Assembly: GCA_038203525.1 (NCBI GenBank)
Contig: JBBRDW010000011.1
Location: 1 to 64,000 of the forward strand
Reading direction: 5' to 3'
Source: Limnovirga sp038203525
GTDB taxonomy: Bacteria > Bacteroidota > Bacteroidia > Chitinophagales > Chitinophagaceae
Length of the DNA stretch: 64,000 nucleotides
In this document: positions 34,027 through 43,382 of the stretch, piece by piece
Position numbering within the stretch: position 1 is the first letter of the stretch
Layout: each line of letters opens with the position of its first letter
Notes under the pieces: model-generated
Database searches by the model: none
Told to the model about the DNA's origin: nothing
Seen by the model: the letters and a program-made list of their open reading frames with translations, nothing else
Translations under genes and position numbers: made by a program

Positions 34027-35388
34027 ATGAAACTCTGGCAAAAAAATACAGCATCTTTAAAAGTAGTAGAAGAATTTACCGTTGGCAACGATAAGGTGTT
34101 TGATTTACTACTTGCACCATTTGATGTGCTCGGCAATATTGCCCACGCAAAAATGCTTGCCACAGTTGGCTTACTTACAAACGAAGAAGCGGATGTTTTG
34201 GTTAAAGCGCTGCAAGAAATTTACAAAACAACACAACATGAAAACCGTTCTTTTGCGGATGGAGGTTTGGTATTCAGGATTTATGACGATGTGGAGGATG
34301 TTCACTCCCAGGTAGAATTTCTATTAACAGAAAAGCTTGGTGATATTGGCAAAAAAATACACTCAGCCCGCAGCCGAAACGACCAGGTTTTAGTGGATGT
34401 AAAATTATTTTTACGCAGCGAGATAGAAAAAACAGTCACATCTATTCAATCATTCTTCGAATTATTGATAGCAAAAAGTGAGCAGTTCAAAGCAGATCTT
34501 TTACCTGGCTATACACACCTGCAATTGGCTATGCCATCCTCTTTTGGTTTATGGCTCGGTGCTTACGCTGAAAGCTTAGTGGATGACGCTATTACATTAA
34601 AAGCTGCATACAATGTGGTAAATAAAAACCCATTAGGTTCAGCGGCAGGCTACGGCTCTTCTTTTCCCATCAACAGAACTTTAACCACGCAGCTACTTGG
34701 CTTTGCAGATTTAAATTACAATGTGGTGTACGCTCAAATGGGGCGAGGCAAAGCAGAACGCATTGTGGCTATGGCCCTGGCAAATGTTGCTGATACACTG
34801 GCAAAATTTTCCATGGATGCCTGTTTGTATCTCAATCAAAATTTTGGTTTTATTAGTTTTCCAGCAGAACTTACAACCGGCAGCAGCATTATGCCGCACA
34901 AAAAAAATCCTGATGTTTTTGAACTCATCCGTTCTAAGTGCAATCAGATTAAATCTTTGCCAAATGAGATCATGTTGATGACCACCAATCTTCCTTCCGG
35001 CTATCACCGCGACTTGCAATTATTGAAAGAACATTTATTCCCTGCGTTTGAAACATTGCGGAGCTGTATAGATATGGCCGGCTTAATGTTGAGCAATATG
35101 GAAGTGAAAGCAAATATTCTGGAAGATGAAAAATATAAATTCCTTTTTAGTGTTGAAGAAGTAAATAAGCTTGTTTTACAGGGCGTTCCTTTCCGTGATG
35201 CTTATAAGCAGGTTGGACTTGCAATTGAAGGTGGTGAATTTACTTATTCAACCACAGTTAACCATACACATGAAGGCAGCATAGGAAATTTATGTAATGA
35301 TAAAATTGCTGCAATGATGAAAAATGTGATCAACAGTTTTCATTTTGGTACTTATCATAAAGCGATTGCTGAACTGCTGATGCAATAA
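34027..35388 (+). CDS. argH: Argininosuccinate lyase
   Basis: The 453-residue enzyme splits argininosuccinate into arginine and fumarate. The superfamily signature GSSIMPHKKNPD is near 286, KIHSARSRNDQV near 111 is the N-terminal substrate segment, and LPGYTHLQLAMPS near 160 carries the catalytic His. It is the last gene of the arginine cluster, so with ArgG, ArgC, ArgD, ArgF', ArgB and ArgE' the window encodes glutamate-to-arginine synthesis, except for carbamoyl phosphate synthetase and a proven first acyltransferase. A solo family 1 arm lies 48 bp downstream; no hairpin terminator was seen. Confidence 0.96.
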   Translation: MKLWQKNTASLKVVEEFTVGNDKVFDLLLAPFDVLGNIAHAKMLATVGLLTNEEADVLVKALQEIYKTTQHENRSFADGGLVFRIYDDVEDVHSQVEFLLTEKLGDIGKKIHSARSRNDQVLVDVKLFLRSEIEKTVTSIQSFFELLIAKSEQFKADLLPGYTHLQLAMPSSFGLWLGAYAESLVDDAITLKAAYNVVNKNPLGSAAGYGSSFPINRTLTTQLLGFADLNYNVVYAQMGRGKAERIVAMALANVADTLAKFSMDACLYLNQNFGFISFPAELTTGSSIMPHKKNPDVFELIRSKCNQIKSLPNEIMLMTTNLPSGYHRDLQLLKEHLFPAFETLRSCIDMAGLMLSNMEVKANILEDEKYKFLFSVEEVNKLVLQGVPFRDAYKQVGLAIEGGEFTYSTTVNHTHEGSIGNLCNDKIAAMMKNVINSFHFGTYHKAIAELLMQ

Positions 35389-35435
35389 AACCTGCTTAAA
35401 AATAGTGAACCTAAAGCTGAATAGAATTACTGTAC

Positions 35436-35490
35436 GTACAAGAGTGCGACGCAAGCGGCGATGCTATGAAAAGCTTCTGCCTGGAACATA
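35436..35490. repeat. Family 1 single right arm (X end)
   Basis: GTACAAGAGTGCGACGCAA (35436-35454) is followed by GCGGCGATGCTATGAAAAGC and TGCCTGGAACATAAA. The preceding CTAAAGCTGAATAGAATTAC is the reverse complement of the DNA following the left arm at 45157. No left arm is evident. Confidence 0.82.
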
Positions 35491-35504
35491 AATTGAATTT
35501 TATA

Positions 35505-35534
35505 TTGATCTTCGATTATTCGCTTCTATTTTTA
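35505..35534 (+). promoter_or_regulatory. Candidate promoter for T9SS cargo gene
   Basis: TTG (35505-35507) and TATTTTTA (35527-35534, seven of eight to TAnnTTTG) are 19 nt apart, the spacing known for Bacteroides promoters. They lie about 36 nt before the ATG at 35570. Confidence 0.5.
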
Positions 35535-35569
35535 CAAATATCTCTAACGATTACGTAAATAATAAACTA

Positions 35570-38545
35570 ATGAACAAGCATTTTTTAAAAACGATTTGTA
35601 TTCTTATGCTTTTTGCACAAACTACGGTGCATGCCCAAAATTTTGGATTAATAAAAGACATCAATACAAGCAAGGATGCAAGCCCTGCCAACTTTATTAA
35701 TGATTTGTATTTAAGGCTTGACAATGATTTTTATATTCATGTGGGTTATAATGGCAAATATGCTGTTTTAAATAACGTTGCTTATTTTGCTGCAGACGAT
35801 GGTTTACATGGCATGGAACTCTGGCGCAGTGATGGTACCGCCAGCGGTACTTATATGGTTAAAGATATAAGCGTGGGAACTCTTTCATCTACAGTTCAAA
35901 GTATTACTACGGTTGGCAGTAAGATTTTTTTTACGGTAAATCAAATGATTTATGTATCTGACGGAACTGATGCGGGAACATTTATGGTGCCCGGTGTTTC
36001 TTATACCGGTGATCAGACTACCTGTTTAACCGCAGTGGGTAATACACTTTATTTTTTAACAAACCTAAGCCGTTTATGGAAGACAGACGGCACACTTGCA
36101 GGAACATCCATGATTATTGATTTTAGATCAACCTATAATTATCAAAGAGATTTTTTAGGGGAATTAACTAATGTAAACGGCACCTTATTTTTTACTACAG
36201 GAATAGATAATTATACCGGTAATGAATTATGGAAGAGTGATGGTACCCTTGCAGGTACTGTAGTAGTAAAAGATATAAACCCAGGTACAGGCAGCAGCAG
36301 GCCGGGTAATTTTACGGCTTTAAATGGTAAGTTATATTTTTCTGCGTTTGACGGTGTTGGAATTCACTTATGGTCTTCTGATGGAACAGATGCGGCCACG
36401 CAAGCTGTTGTTAATACGGCTGGAGTTACATTGCCACAAACAGATATTGCACCATTCGCTATTGCAAAAAATGTGTTGTTTTTCAATGCAGGTACTGCTG
36501 CAACAGGAAGTGAATTATATACATACGATCCAGCAAAGAGCAGCGCAGGCATTGCTTTGGTAAAAGATATTAGTAATGGCTCTGCAGGCTCAAACCCTTT
36601 AAACATAACAGGTGTAGGAGATAAATTAGTTTACTTTTCTGTTGTAAATACATCTGGTCAGCAGGAATTATGGAAGAGCAATGGAACATCCGCAGGAACA
36701 AAATTGGCTAAAGCATTTGATGCCGGGGGAAATTTATTATCAAATTTCACTGATGCAGGCTTACAATTATTGTTTACTTATTCAAGCACAAATACAGGTA
36801 ATGAATTATGGAAAAGTGATGGAACAGAAAACGGAACTGTTTTAATAAAAGATATCTATACAGGTAACCACAGTTCAAATATTTCAGGCATTACTTATCT
36901 TAAAGATGGCGGCATTTTACTGAATGCCAATAATGGTATTACAGGAAATGAGCTTTGGGTTACCAATGGTAGCACAAGCGGAACTGTAACCCTAAAAAAT
37001 ATTAATAATACTACCACTGCAAGTTCTAATCCTTCCCTGTATGATGCACTTGCAGTAGGCAATCAATTGTATTTTTCTGCTTATGACCCTGTATATGGCT
37101 ATGCACCCTATTTAACAGACGGTACCAATGCGGGAACCCAATTAATAAAAGATATTTACGCTGGTAGTTCCTCCGGCCCCGGGAGCTTTACACTTTTTAA
37201 AAACAATGTTTATTTTTATGCAGACAGTGCCGGTATAAAATCAATTTACAAAACAGATGGAACTGCTGCCGGTACAATAAAAGTTTTTAATAACGGTAAA
37301 CCTCATTCCACAGTTACACAAATTGTTGCTTCGGTAAAATACCTATATGTTTTTTATTATGATAATGACAGCAACTTTAACGAATTGTGGGTAAGCGATG
37401 GCACTACTGCCAATTCTTATAAAGTGCAGAATCTTACTTCTGCATACCCAAATGCGGCAACAATAAGTAACACAGTATTTTTTGTTGGGCAGGATGATGA
37501 ACATGGATATGAACTTTGGAAAGCTACTGCACTGCCGGGAAGCGCTAAAATGGTAAAAGATATTTATCCCGGTACGCAAAGTTCTAATCCAAATGGTTTA
37601 TTATCATTTAAAAACAAACTATATTTTGGGGCTTTTGATGCAAATAACAACTACTATCTCTATACCTCAGATGGTACAAATGGTGGTACACAGGTTTTGT
37701 ATAGTGTACCGCTTAATGGTGGTTTTTATGCAAAGGCAATCTTAAAAAATAAATTTATTTTTAGCTGCTACGATCCTGTTACCGGGGCTGAACCATATTT
37801 TTCTGATGGTACTACCGCAGGCACAGGCTTGTTGAAAGATATTAATTCTGGCACTTACAACTCTTCTTATCCTTATTATTTTACTACTGTTGGCAACACG
37901 GTTTATTTCCAGGCTGGCGATGCAGACCATGGTACTGAATTATGGAAAACAGATGGAACAACTAATGGAACACTTGCTGTAAAAGATATTTATCCCGGTA
38001 CTTTCGGATCTTATCCTTATAATCTAACTGCTGCAGCAGGTAAATTATATTTTACGGCAACGGATATTAGCGGCAGCAATGTATTATATGTTTCCAATGG
38101 TAAAGCTTCCGGAACTAACCCCATTACAGATGCCGGATTAACAGGCATAAGTGTGAACTATTTAAAAGGTACAGATAGCAAACTTATGATAAGCGGATAC
38201 AATTATTCTTACGGCTACGAATTATTTGGCGGCGCTGTTACAAGCTTAGCGGCTGTAGCAGAAGACAAGGCAGAAAGCATTGCCCAAACAAAACAGTTAA
38301 AAGCTTTTGTGTTGGGTAATCCTGTAACAAATAATTTGAAAATATCTGTGGATATCAATTCTGCTCAGCATACACAAATTACTGTTGCAGATGCAGTTGG
38401 TAGAATATTGATCAATGATAGCAGAACATTGTCTGCCGGTAATAATTTACTTTCTTACACAACTGCTGCATGGCTACCCGGTGTATACATTATAAAAATT
38501 AAAACAACCGATGCACAAACTGCTTTATTAAAAGTGGTTAAGTAG
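35570..38545 (+). CDS. ELWxxDGT-repeat exoprotein with T9SS C-terminal domain
   Basis: The 991-residue protein has a signal peptide (ending near VHAQN). About 18 repeats of roughly 45-50 residues follow, each built on (E)LWKSDGTxxGTxxVKDI, the ELWxxDGT motif of probable beta-propeller surface proteins. The last about 75 residues (from KAFVLGNPVTNN to ALLKVVK) form a Por-type secretion C-terminal domain: LGNPVTNNLKISV, VADAVGRIL, PGVYIIKIKT. It should therefore pass the outer membrane through the type IX system whose gldKLMN genes lie at 13-18 kb. The gene is preceded by its own promoter-like box. The ligand or partner is unknown. Confidence 0.9.
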   Translation: MNKHFLKTICILMLFAQTTVHAQNFGLIKDINTSKDASPANFINDLYLRLDNDFYIHVGYNGKYAVLNNVAYFAADDGLHGMELWRSDGTASGTYMVKDISVGTLSSTVQSITTVGSKIFFTVNQMIYVSDGTDAGTFMVPGVSYTGDQTTCLTAVGNTLYFLTNLSRLWKTDGTLAGTSMIIDFRSTYNYQRDFLGELTNVNGTLFFTTGIDNYTGNELWKSDGTLAGTVVVKDINPGTGSSRPGNFTALNGKLYFSAFDGVGIHLWSSDGTDAATQAVVNTAGVTLPQTDIAPFAIAKNVLFFNAGTAATGSELYTYDPAKSSAGIALVKDISNGSAGSNPLNITGVGDKLVYFSVVNTSGQQELWKSNGTSAGTKLAKAFDAGGNLLSNFTDAGLQLLFTYSSTNTGNELWKSDGTENGTVLIKDIYTGNHSSNISGITYLKDGGILLNANNGITGNELWVTNGSTSGTVTLKNINNTTTASSNPSLYDALAVGNQLYFSAYDPVYGYAPYLTDGTNAGTQLIKDIYAGSSSGPGSFTLFKNNVYFYADSAGIKSIYKTDGTAAGTIKVFNNGKPHSTVTQIVASVKYLYVFYYDNDSNFNELWVSDGTTANSYKVQNLTSAYPNAATISNTVFFVGQDDEHGYELWKATALPGSAKMVKDIYPGTQSSNPNGLLSFKNKLYFGAFDANNNYYLYTSDGTNGGTQVLYSVPLNGGFYAKAILKNKFIFSCYDPVTGAEPYFSDGTTAGTGLLKDINSGTYNSSYPYYFTTVGNTVYFQAGDADHGTELWKTDGTTNGTLAVKDIYPGTFGSYPYNLTAAAGKLYFTATDISGSNVLYVSNGKASGTNPITDAGLTGISVNYLKGTDSKLMISGYNYSYGYELFGGAVTSLAAVAEDKAESIAQTKQLKAFVLGNPVTNNLKISVDINSAQHTQITVADAVGRILINDSRTLSAGNNLLSYTTAAWLPGVYIIKIKTTDAQTALLKVVK

Positions 38546-38663
38546 CAGTACAGCTATGCTTGTTACAAAATATACTATTCTAATTAAGGTACTGTTGCGA
38601 CGCTCGGTTCAGGATTCTTCTATCAGGTAGCAATATTTAATTTTTGCTGCAAGATGTTATACA

Positions 38664-38720
38664 GTACAAGAGTGCGACGCAACGAATGATGAAAAAAGTT
38701 CTGCTGCCCGGCTCAAAAAA
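38664..38720. repeat. Family 1 right arm (X-like end)
   Basis: GTACAAGAGTGCGACGCAAC (38664-38683) is followed by GAATGATGAAAAAAG and TGCTGCCCGGCTCAAAAAA. A weak left-arm remnant (GTTGCGACGCTCGG) lies near 38593. It sits between convergent genes. Confidence 0.78.
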
Positions 38721-38726
38721 ATGTAT

Positions 38727-39815
38727 TTAAAACTGCACCAAAAAAGTACTTCCTTTTTCCGGCTCGCTTTGTACAGTGATCTTTCCGCCCAGGGATTCGA
38801 TTTGATTTTTAGTGATAAACAGGCCAATACCTTTTGCCTCCGGATGCTGATGAAACACTTTGTACATGCCAAAAAGGTTATTGCGGTTTTGCACAAGATC
38901 AATACCCAAACCATTGTCGGTTATTTCTAAAAATTTCTTTCTTCCTTTTTGAAATGTTTTGATGGTTATTTCTGGTACTCGGCCCGGATACCTGTATTTC
39001 AGGGCATTCGACAGTAGATTTAGAAAAATACTTTCAAAGTAAGCGTGCACATATTTTACTTGAATGCATGCGGAAAAATCAATATTAATAATGGCCTTCA
39101 ACTGCTTAACATCATGGGCCAAAATCATCAATACAGCATCAAAAATATCCTGGAATTTCAAATTGATTTTTGAAAGATTTACAGCTGTCTCAATTTTCAC
39201 AACTTCGTCCAGATGATCAATGGTTTGATTCAACGCAAGAGAAATATTTTTTAAATACGCAAGACTTTCCCTAACTTCTGTATTTATTATAGCATCATCA
39301 TTAATGAGTGATAATACTGCCTGTATATTACCAGCATGCGAACGCAGGTTGTGCGATACAATATGCGCAAAGTTGTTCAGCCGCTTGTTTTGCCCGCTGA
39401 TAACTTTAATAGATTGTTGAAGCTCAATCTGTAGTTTTTTATTTACATCGCGGTCAATAATTGAACCGGTCATTTTCTCGGGCTTGCCATTTTTATCCAA
39501 TACAAGTTTACCAGTGGCTTCAAACCAGCGGTAAGTCCCGTCCTTGTGTTTCAGCCTTATTTCAACAGGTTCCGCAATTCCGGTAAGTATTGGTATATTT
39601 TTTTCATCTATTAAATGGTGCCTGTCGTCGGGATGTACAAGCTTATTAATAAAGGCATTATAAGAGGGCTCTATTTCACCCGGCTTATAGCCCAGTAGTG
39701 TGTAATATTTATCGCTCCACCATTCTTTACCATTTGCAATATTCCAAACCCATACCCCCGCGTTAATAGCATCGAGTATAACTTCATAAAGTTTAATTTC
39801 AAAAGAATACTTCAT
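38727..39815 (-). CDS. PAS-domain sensor histidine kinase
   Basis: The 362-residue protein has no transmembrane segment, so it is cytoplasmic. A PAS domain with PAC motif covers about 10-125 (WWSDKYYTLLGYKPGEIE, HPDDRHHLI, KDGTYRWFEATGKLV, MTGSIIDRD). The phosphoacceptor helix has H155 in HIVSHNLRSHAGN, followed by a HATPase domain with N box LLSNALKY, DNGLGIDL, and GIGLFITKNQIE. The HNLRS-type H box is typical of Bacteroidota light/redox/energy-sensing hybrid-like kinases. No response regulator gene is adjacent. The ligand of the PAS domain is unknown. Confidence 0.9.
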   Translation of the reverse strand: MKYSFEIKLYEVILDAINAGVWVWNIANGKEWWSDKYYTLLGYKPGEIEPSYNAFINKLVHPDDRHHLIDEKNIPILTGIAEPVEIRLKHKDGTYRWFEATGKLVLDKNGKPEKMTGSIIDRDVNKKLQIELQQSIKVISGQNKRLNNFAHIVSHNLRSHAGNIQAVLSLINDDAIINTEVRESLAYLKNISLALNQTIDHLDEVVKIETAVNLSKINLKFQDIFDAVLMILAHDVKQLKAIINIDFSACIQVKYVHAYFESIFLNLLSNALKYRYPGRVPEITIKTFQKGRKKFLEITDNGLGIDLVQNRNNLFGMYKVFHQHPEAKGIGLFITKNQIESLGGKITVQSEPEKGSTFLVQF

Positions 39816-39917
39816 TTAGATAGCTTTTCTTACTGCAAATTATTAAAAGTTGATATACTTACCTTAGTTAATTACCGCTGCAATAAAATAGCCCAGCTCA
39901 GGTTTTTATTCAATTAT

Positions 39918-40101
39918 GAACCCAGCAAAGGAATATGAATTTAGCTTTACTTGCGTCGCACTCTTCTACGTTCATAACAATTTTGAACAGGTGTCTGCAC
40001 AAAATATTTATTTATTACATCAACAAAAACCACTGCAATACGTGAATTAGTACAAGAGTGCAACGCAACAACCGATACCATGAAATACAAAACCCGGGCT
40101 C
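39918..40101. repeat. Family 1 element, complete (Y left, X right)
   Basis: GAACCCAGC, the Y segment AATTTAGCTTTAC and TTGCGTCGCACTCTTCTAC (39951-39969) face GTACAAGAGTGCAACGCAAC (40050-40069), then CCGATACCATGAAATAC and CCCGGGCTCAAAAA. The spacer begins TTCATAACAATTTTGAACAG, close to that of the 6507 copy. It lies between divergent genes. Confidence 0.88.
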
Positions 40102-40258
40102 AAAAAAAATCCCCGCTACTTTTAAAAGGCCTGACAAATAAAACTGAAAAACAGTAAAATATATTCGTACCAATTTCTAAATCTTCGTATGGTAATTATG
40201 ACGATAATCACTTACTGAATAAAAAAATATTTATAGCTTCACCATGTAAAACATATTT

Positions 40259-41089
40259 ATGAAAACAATTATTGTACCCACAGATTTTTCAGAAACTGCA
40301 AAAAACGCTGCATTCTATGCCGTTAGTTTTGCAAGGCAGATGAACAGTACCAAAATTATTTTATACAATGCCTACCAGGCCCCGCCGGTAGTAGATGTAA
40401 ATATGGCAATGGTAGAAACTATTGATATTGGCTCGTTGCAAAGGAGCAGTGAGGAAGGGCTGCAAATTTTTATGCAGCAGCTAAGGCCGCTTTGCGAAGG
40501 TATAGAACTGGTTACAGTAAGTGATTACGGTATGGTTGCTTCAAATATTCAGGAAGTATGCGATAAATACCATGCAGATGCAGTGGTAATGGGTGTAACC
40601 GGTATGGGAAAACTGGCAGAAACATTGATTGGAAGCTATGCAATAGACGTTTCCCGCCATGCACAAATACCCGTTATAATTGTTCCGCCCGGCGCAAAAT
40701 TTACCCCGGTTAAAGAAGTAATGTTTGCCTGCGATTTCTCGAAAGTGATGGAAACAACACCGGTTGAACCGATTAAAAAAATACTTGACGCTACAGCAGC
40801 AAAACTTATCGTGGTAAATATTGATCACAATAACAAAGATTTTACACCCGATACGCCATACGAGAGCTTAATGCTCAACACAATGCTGCAGGCCTACAAC
40901 CCCGAGTACCATTTTCTGAGTGATAAAGATTTTGTAGGCGCTATAAACAGGGTTGCACTGGAAAAACAAGTGGACCTTATTATTACCATCCCCAAAAAAA
41001 TGGGCTGGTTCGATCATTTATTTAAACGCAGCCATACCAGTTTATTGGCCTTTCACAGCCATGTGCCGTTGATGGTGGTGCATGAATAA
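40259..41089 (+). CDS. Tandem universal stress protein
   Basis: The 276-residue protein contains two UspA domains (about 1-143 and 148-276). The first ends with a full ATP-binding motif G-x2-G-x9-G-S (GVTGMGKLAETLIGS) before QIPVIIVPP. The second lacks this motif (PKKMGWFDHLFKRSHTS instead), so probably only the first binds ATP. Such proteins are cytoplasmic stress-response factors without a single defined reaction. The gene is monocistronic, divergent from the PAS kinase across a family 1 element, which hints at but does not prove coregulation. Confidence 0.9.
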   Translation: MKTIIVPTDFSETAKNAAFYAVSFARQMNSTKIILYNAYQAPPVVDVNMAMVETIDIGSLQRSSEEGLQIFMQQLRPLCEGIELVTVSDYGMVASNIQEVCDKYHADAVVMGVTGMGKLAETLIGSYAIDVSRHAQIPVIIVPPGAKFTPVKEVMFACDFSKVMETTPVEPIKKILDATAAKLIVVNIDHNNKDFTPDTPYESLMLNTMLQAYNPEYHFLSDKDFVGAINRVALEKQVDLIITIPKKMGWFDHLFKRSHTSLLAFHSHVPLMVVHE

Positions 41090-41096
41090 TTTTTTT

Positions 41097-41276
41097 GTAG
41101 CCGGGCTGAAGAATATGCATTGAGCTTTACTTGCGTCGCACCCTTGTACTGAAGGAATAAAGGCAACAAGGCAAAGAGGCCATTGTTTGATTGTTCACTC
41201 TTCATTGTTCATTCTTATAGGAAAGTACAAGAGTGCGACGCAACAACCGATGCCATAAAAAACAAAAGCCGGGTAC
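41097..41276. repeat. Family 1 element, best-preserved copy (Y left, X right)
   Basis: GTAGCCGGGC, a Y segment (ATATGCATTGAGCTTTAC) and TTGCGTCGCACCCTTGTAC (41131-41149) face GTACAAGAGTGCGACGCAAC (41225-41244), CCGATGCCATAAAAAAC and GCCGGGTAC. The total is 180 bp with a 75-nt spacer. It lies between convergent genes. Confidence 0.92.
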
Positions 41277-41295
41277 AAAATTTCAACCTTTCTAT

Positions 41296-43113
41296 TTACT
41301 TTTTTATTTGTGGAAACTCAATATATGTAGCAAACTTGCTGTTTCTATAAATTCTTTGTGTTGCTTCCTGATAGTCTGATGCCTTGGCATCGTAAATGCT
41401 TGGCACAAATTTTTGCGGATTCATATCAATGATTGGGAACCAACTGCTTTGTACCTGAACCATAATCCGGTGACCTTTTAAAAAGACATGATCAGCCTGG
41501 TGCAGATCTATTTTATATTCCTGTACTATTTCTGGTAAAATTATTTCCGGCTTCTCAAAACTCTTGCGGTAACGGCCGCGAAATACTTCGCTTGCAATCA
41601 TTAATTCGTAGCCACTCATTTTGGGTTCATTTGCATATTGATCGGGATATACATCTATCAGTTTTACTACCCAGTCTGCATCGGTGCCGGTAGTGCTTGC
41701 AAACAAATGTGCAATGATACTGCCTGTAATGGTAACATCCTGTGTAAGTGTATCGCTTTGCCAGGTAAGTACATCCGGCCTTCCATCAACAAAACGCTGA
41801 TCATCTGTAAGCCATGGGCGCCAGCGGCTTCCCGGCCCATAGGTTTGCTCTATCGGTCGCTGACGGTAAGGCACAGGCTTTTTTGGATCGCTGATGTATT
41901 CATCAAATGCCTCGCTGCTTGCTGTGACTGGTTTATCAAAAGATACTTTACCGTTTGCCGCTATGTATAACCTGTAAGTAGTGGCTTCTTTTGGCGGCCA
42001 GCTTGCATAGGTTTTCCATTGGTTGGTGCCGGTTTGAAAAATAGTTGCTTCAGAAAAATTGCCATCGCCTTTTCCTTTTAGCCAGTAATCGAACCATTTC
42101 TTTTGAATGTTTTGCTGAAAGTATCCTGAAGTATTGCTTTGCATATCGTATGCACCAAGATGCGTTACATTATCCCGTGCCCACTGGCCATGATTCCACG
42201 GGCCAATACAAATATAATTGCGGTTATTGCTATCCAGCGTTTCCATTTTGCTATACATAAGTTGCGGGCCCATCATATCTTCCTGGTCCCACACGCCTCC
42301 AACATGCAGCATAGGTATGCGGGGATAATCCACATAACGAAGCGGCGATTTATATTGCCAGAATGAATCGTAATTGGGGTGCTGCATAAACTGGTTCCAG
42401 CTGGGCAGTTTATTGTGAAAATATTTTTCATTGGCATTTGAAAGCGGGCCAAGTTTTAAAAACCAATTGTACAGATCGTAATGATCAAAAGGAAAAAGCG
42501 TATCAACTTTTGAAGCTTCTTCCATGAAAGAATAGTCAAAGGCATAAGATAGCCGAAAGGCACCGTTATGGTGAAAATCGTCGCCGAGAAAAAGATCACT
42601 CATGGTTGCCTGTTCGCTGGCTGCTTTCATTGCAGGGTGCGGCCTTGCGGCTGCAGCAAGTGTTAACCAACCGGGATAAGAAATACCTAACTGCCCAACC
42701 TTGCCGTTATTATTCGACAAATTATGAATAAGCCATTCTATCGCATCATAAGTATCTGTGCTTTCATCTACATCGCCGGGCTTATCGGTAACCGGCCTGT
42801 TCATTACAAATTGTCCTTCGCTTTTATAGCGGCCGCGAATATCCTGTGTTACAAAAATATAACCCTCTTCAGCCATATCCTTTACATAAGAATTAGTAAG
42901 CGGATCTTGCATGCCCTCGCTGCCATAGGGTGTCCGTTGCATCAAAATTGGAACCGTTTCTTTTGTATTTGCAGGCGTATAAATAACCGTATAAAGTTTT
43001 GTGCCATCACGCATGGGTATCATTACTTCCCTCCTTACATATTCTATTTTTGTTTGCGCAAAACCGGCACAAACAAAAATCCAACTAATAATAATGCAGT
43101 TAAGTTTTTTCAT
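41296..43113 (-). CDS. CocE/NonD-family alpha/beta hydrolase
   Basis: The 605-residue exported protein (signal peptide ending near GFAQT) belongs to the X-Pro dipeptidyl-peptidase S15/CocE family. The nucleophile is S145 in GQLGISYPGW; RDGTKLYTVIYTP and TQDIRGRYKSEG near the N-terminus are family signatures, and GGVWDQEDMMGP with CIGPWNHGQW supply the Asp and His regions. The C-terminal third (about 390-600) is the jelly-roll domain. Members hydrolyse peptides, esters or acylated beta-lactams; the substrate here is unknown. It is followed downstream on the minus strand by a family 1 element. Confidence 0.9.
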   Translation of the reverse strand: MKKLNCIIISWIFVCAGFAQTKIEYVRREVMIPMRDGTKLYTVIYTPANTKETVPILMQRTPYGSEGMQDPLTNSYVKDMAEEGYIFVTQDIRGRYKSEGQFVMNRPVTDKPGDVDESTDTYDAIEWLIHNLSNNNGKVGQLGISYPGWLTLAAAARPHPAMKAASEQATMSDLFLGDDFHHNGAFRLSYAFDYSFMEEASKVDTLFPFDHYDLYNWFLKLGPLSNANEKYFHNKLPSWNQFMQHPNYDSFWQYKSPLRYVDYPRIPMLHVGGVWDQEDMMGPQLMYSKMETLDSNNRNYICIGPWNHGQWARDNVTHLGAYDMQSNTSGYFQQNIQKKWFDYWLKGKGDGNFSEATIFQTGTNQWKTYASWPPKEATTYRLYIAANGKVSFDKPVTASSEAFDEYISDPKKPVPYRQRPIEQTYGPGSRWRPWLTDDQRFVDGRPDVLTWQSDTLTQDVTITGSIIAHLFASTTGTDADWVVKLIDVYPDQYANEPKMSGYELMIASEVFRGRYRKSFEKPEIILPEIVQEYKIDLHQADHVFLKGHRIMVQVQSSWFPIIDMNPQKFVPSIYDAKASDYQEATQRIYRNSKFATYIEFPQIKK

Positions 43114-43308
43114 AAAAAAATTTATAGATATAAAGTTTTAAGCTAATCATAAAACAGAATTACACCTGACAAAAAACCAAATATTTTTACCAGTCAAATT
43201 GAATGCCATGCCCCCGAAGCCTACAGGTTACTTGCCCCCGAAGCTTCGGAATACTTTTGCACGTTCAGTCCTTTAGTGAACTTTTTACAAGCTCAATTAT
43301 ATTCTCAA

Positions 43309-43360
43309 GTACAAGAGTGCGACGCAACAAAAGCTACATTAATGTTCTTGGGCTTGGCCC
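43309..43360. repeat. Family 1 right arm (Y end) next to nadE 3' end
   Basis: GTACAAGAGTGCGACGCAAC (43309-43328) is followed by AAAAGCTACATTAATGTTCT and GGGCTTGGCCC. The preceding AAGCTCAATTATATTCTC resembles the DNA before the arm at 25584. It ends about 20 bp from the nadE stop. Confidence 0.78.
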
Positions 43361-43382
43361 AAAATAATTCTTCTTTCGCGAT

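Noticed and set aside
43211..43249. Direct repeat GCCCCCGAAGC (twice) and palindrome CCGAAGCTTCGG as an attachment site
   Set aside because: No integrase, tRNA gene or mobile cargo is nearby. It lies next to a family 1 arm and may be part of that repeat's decay.
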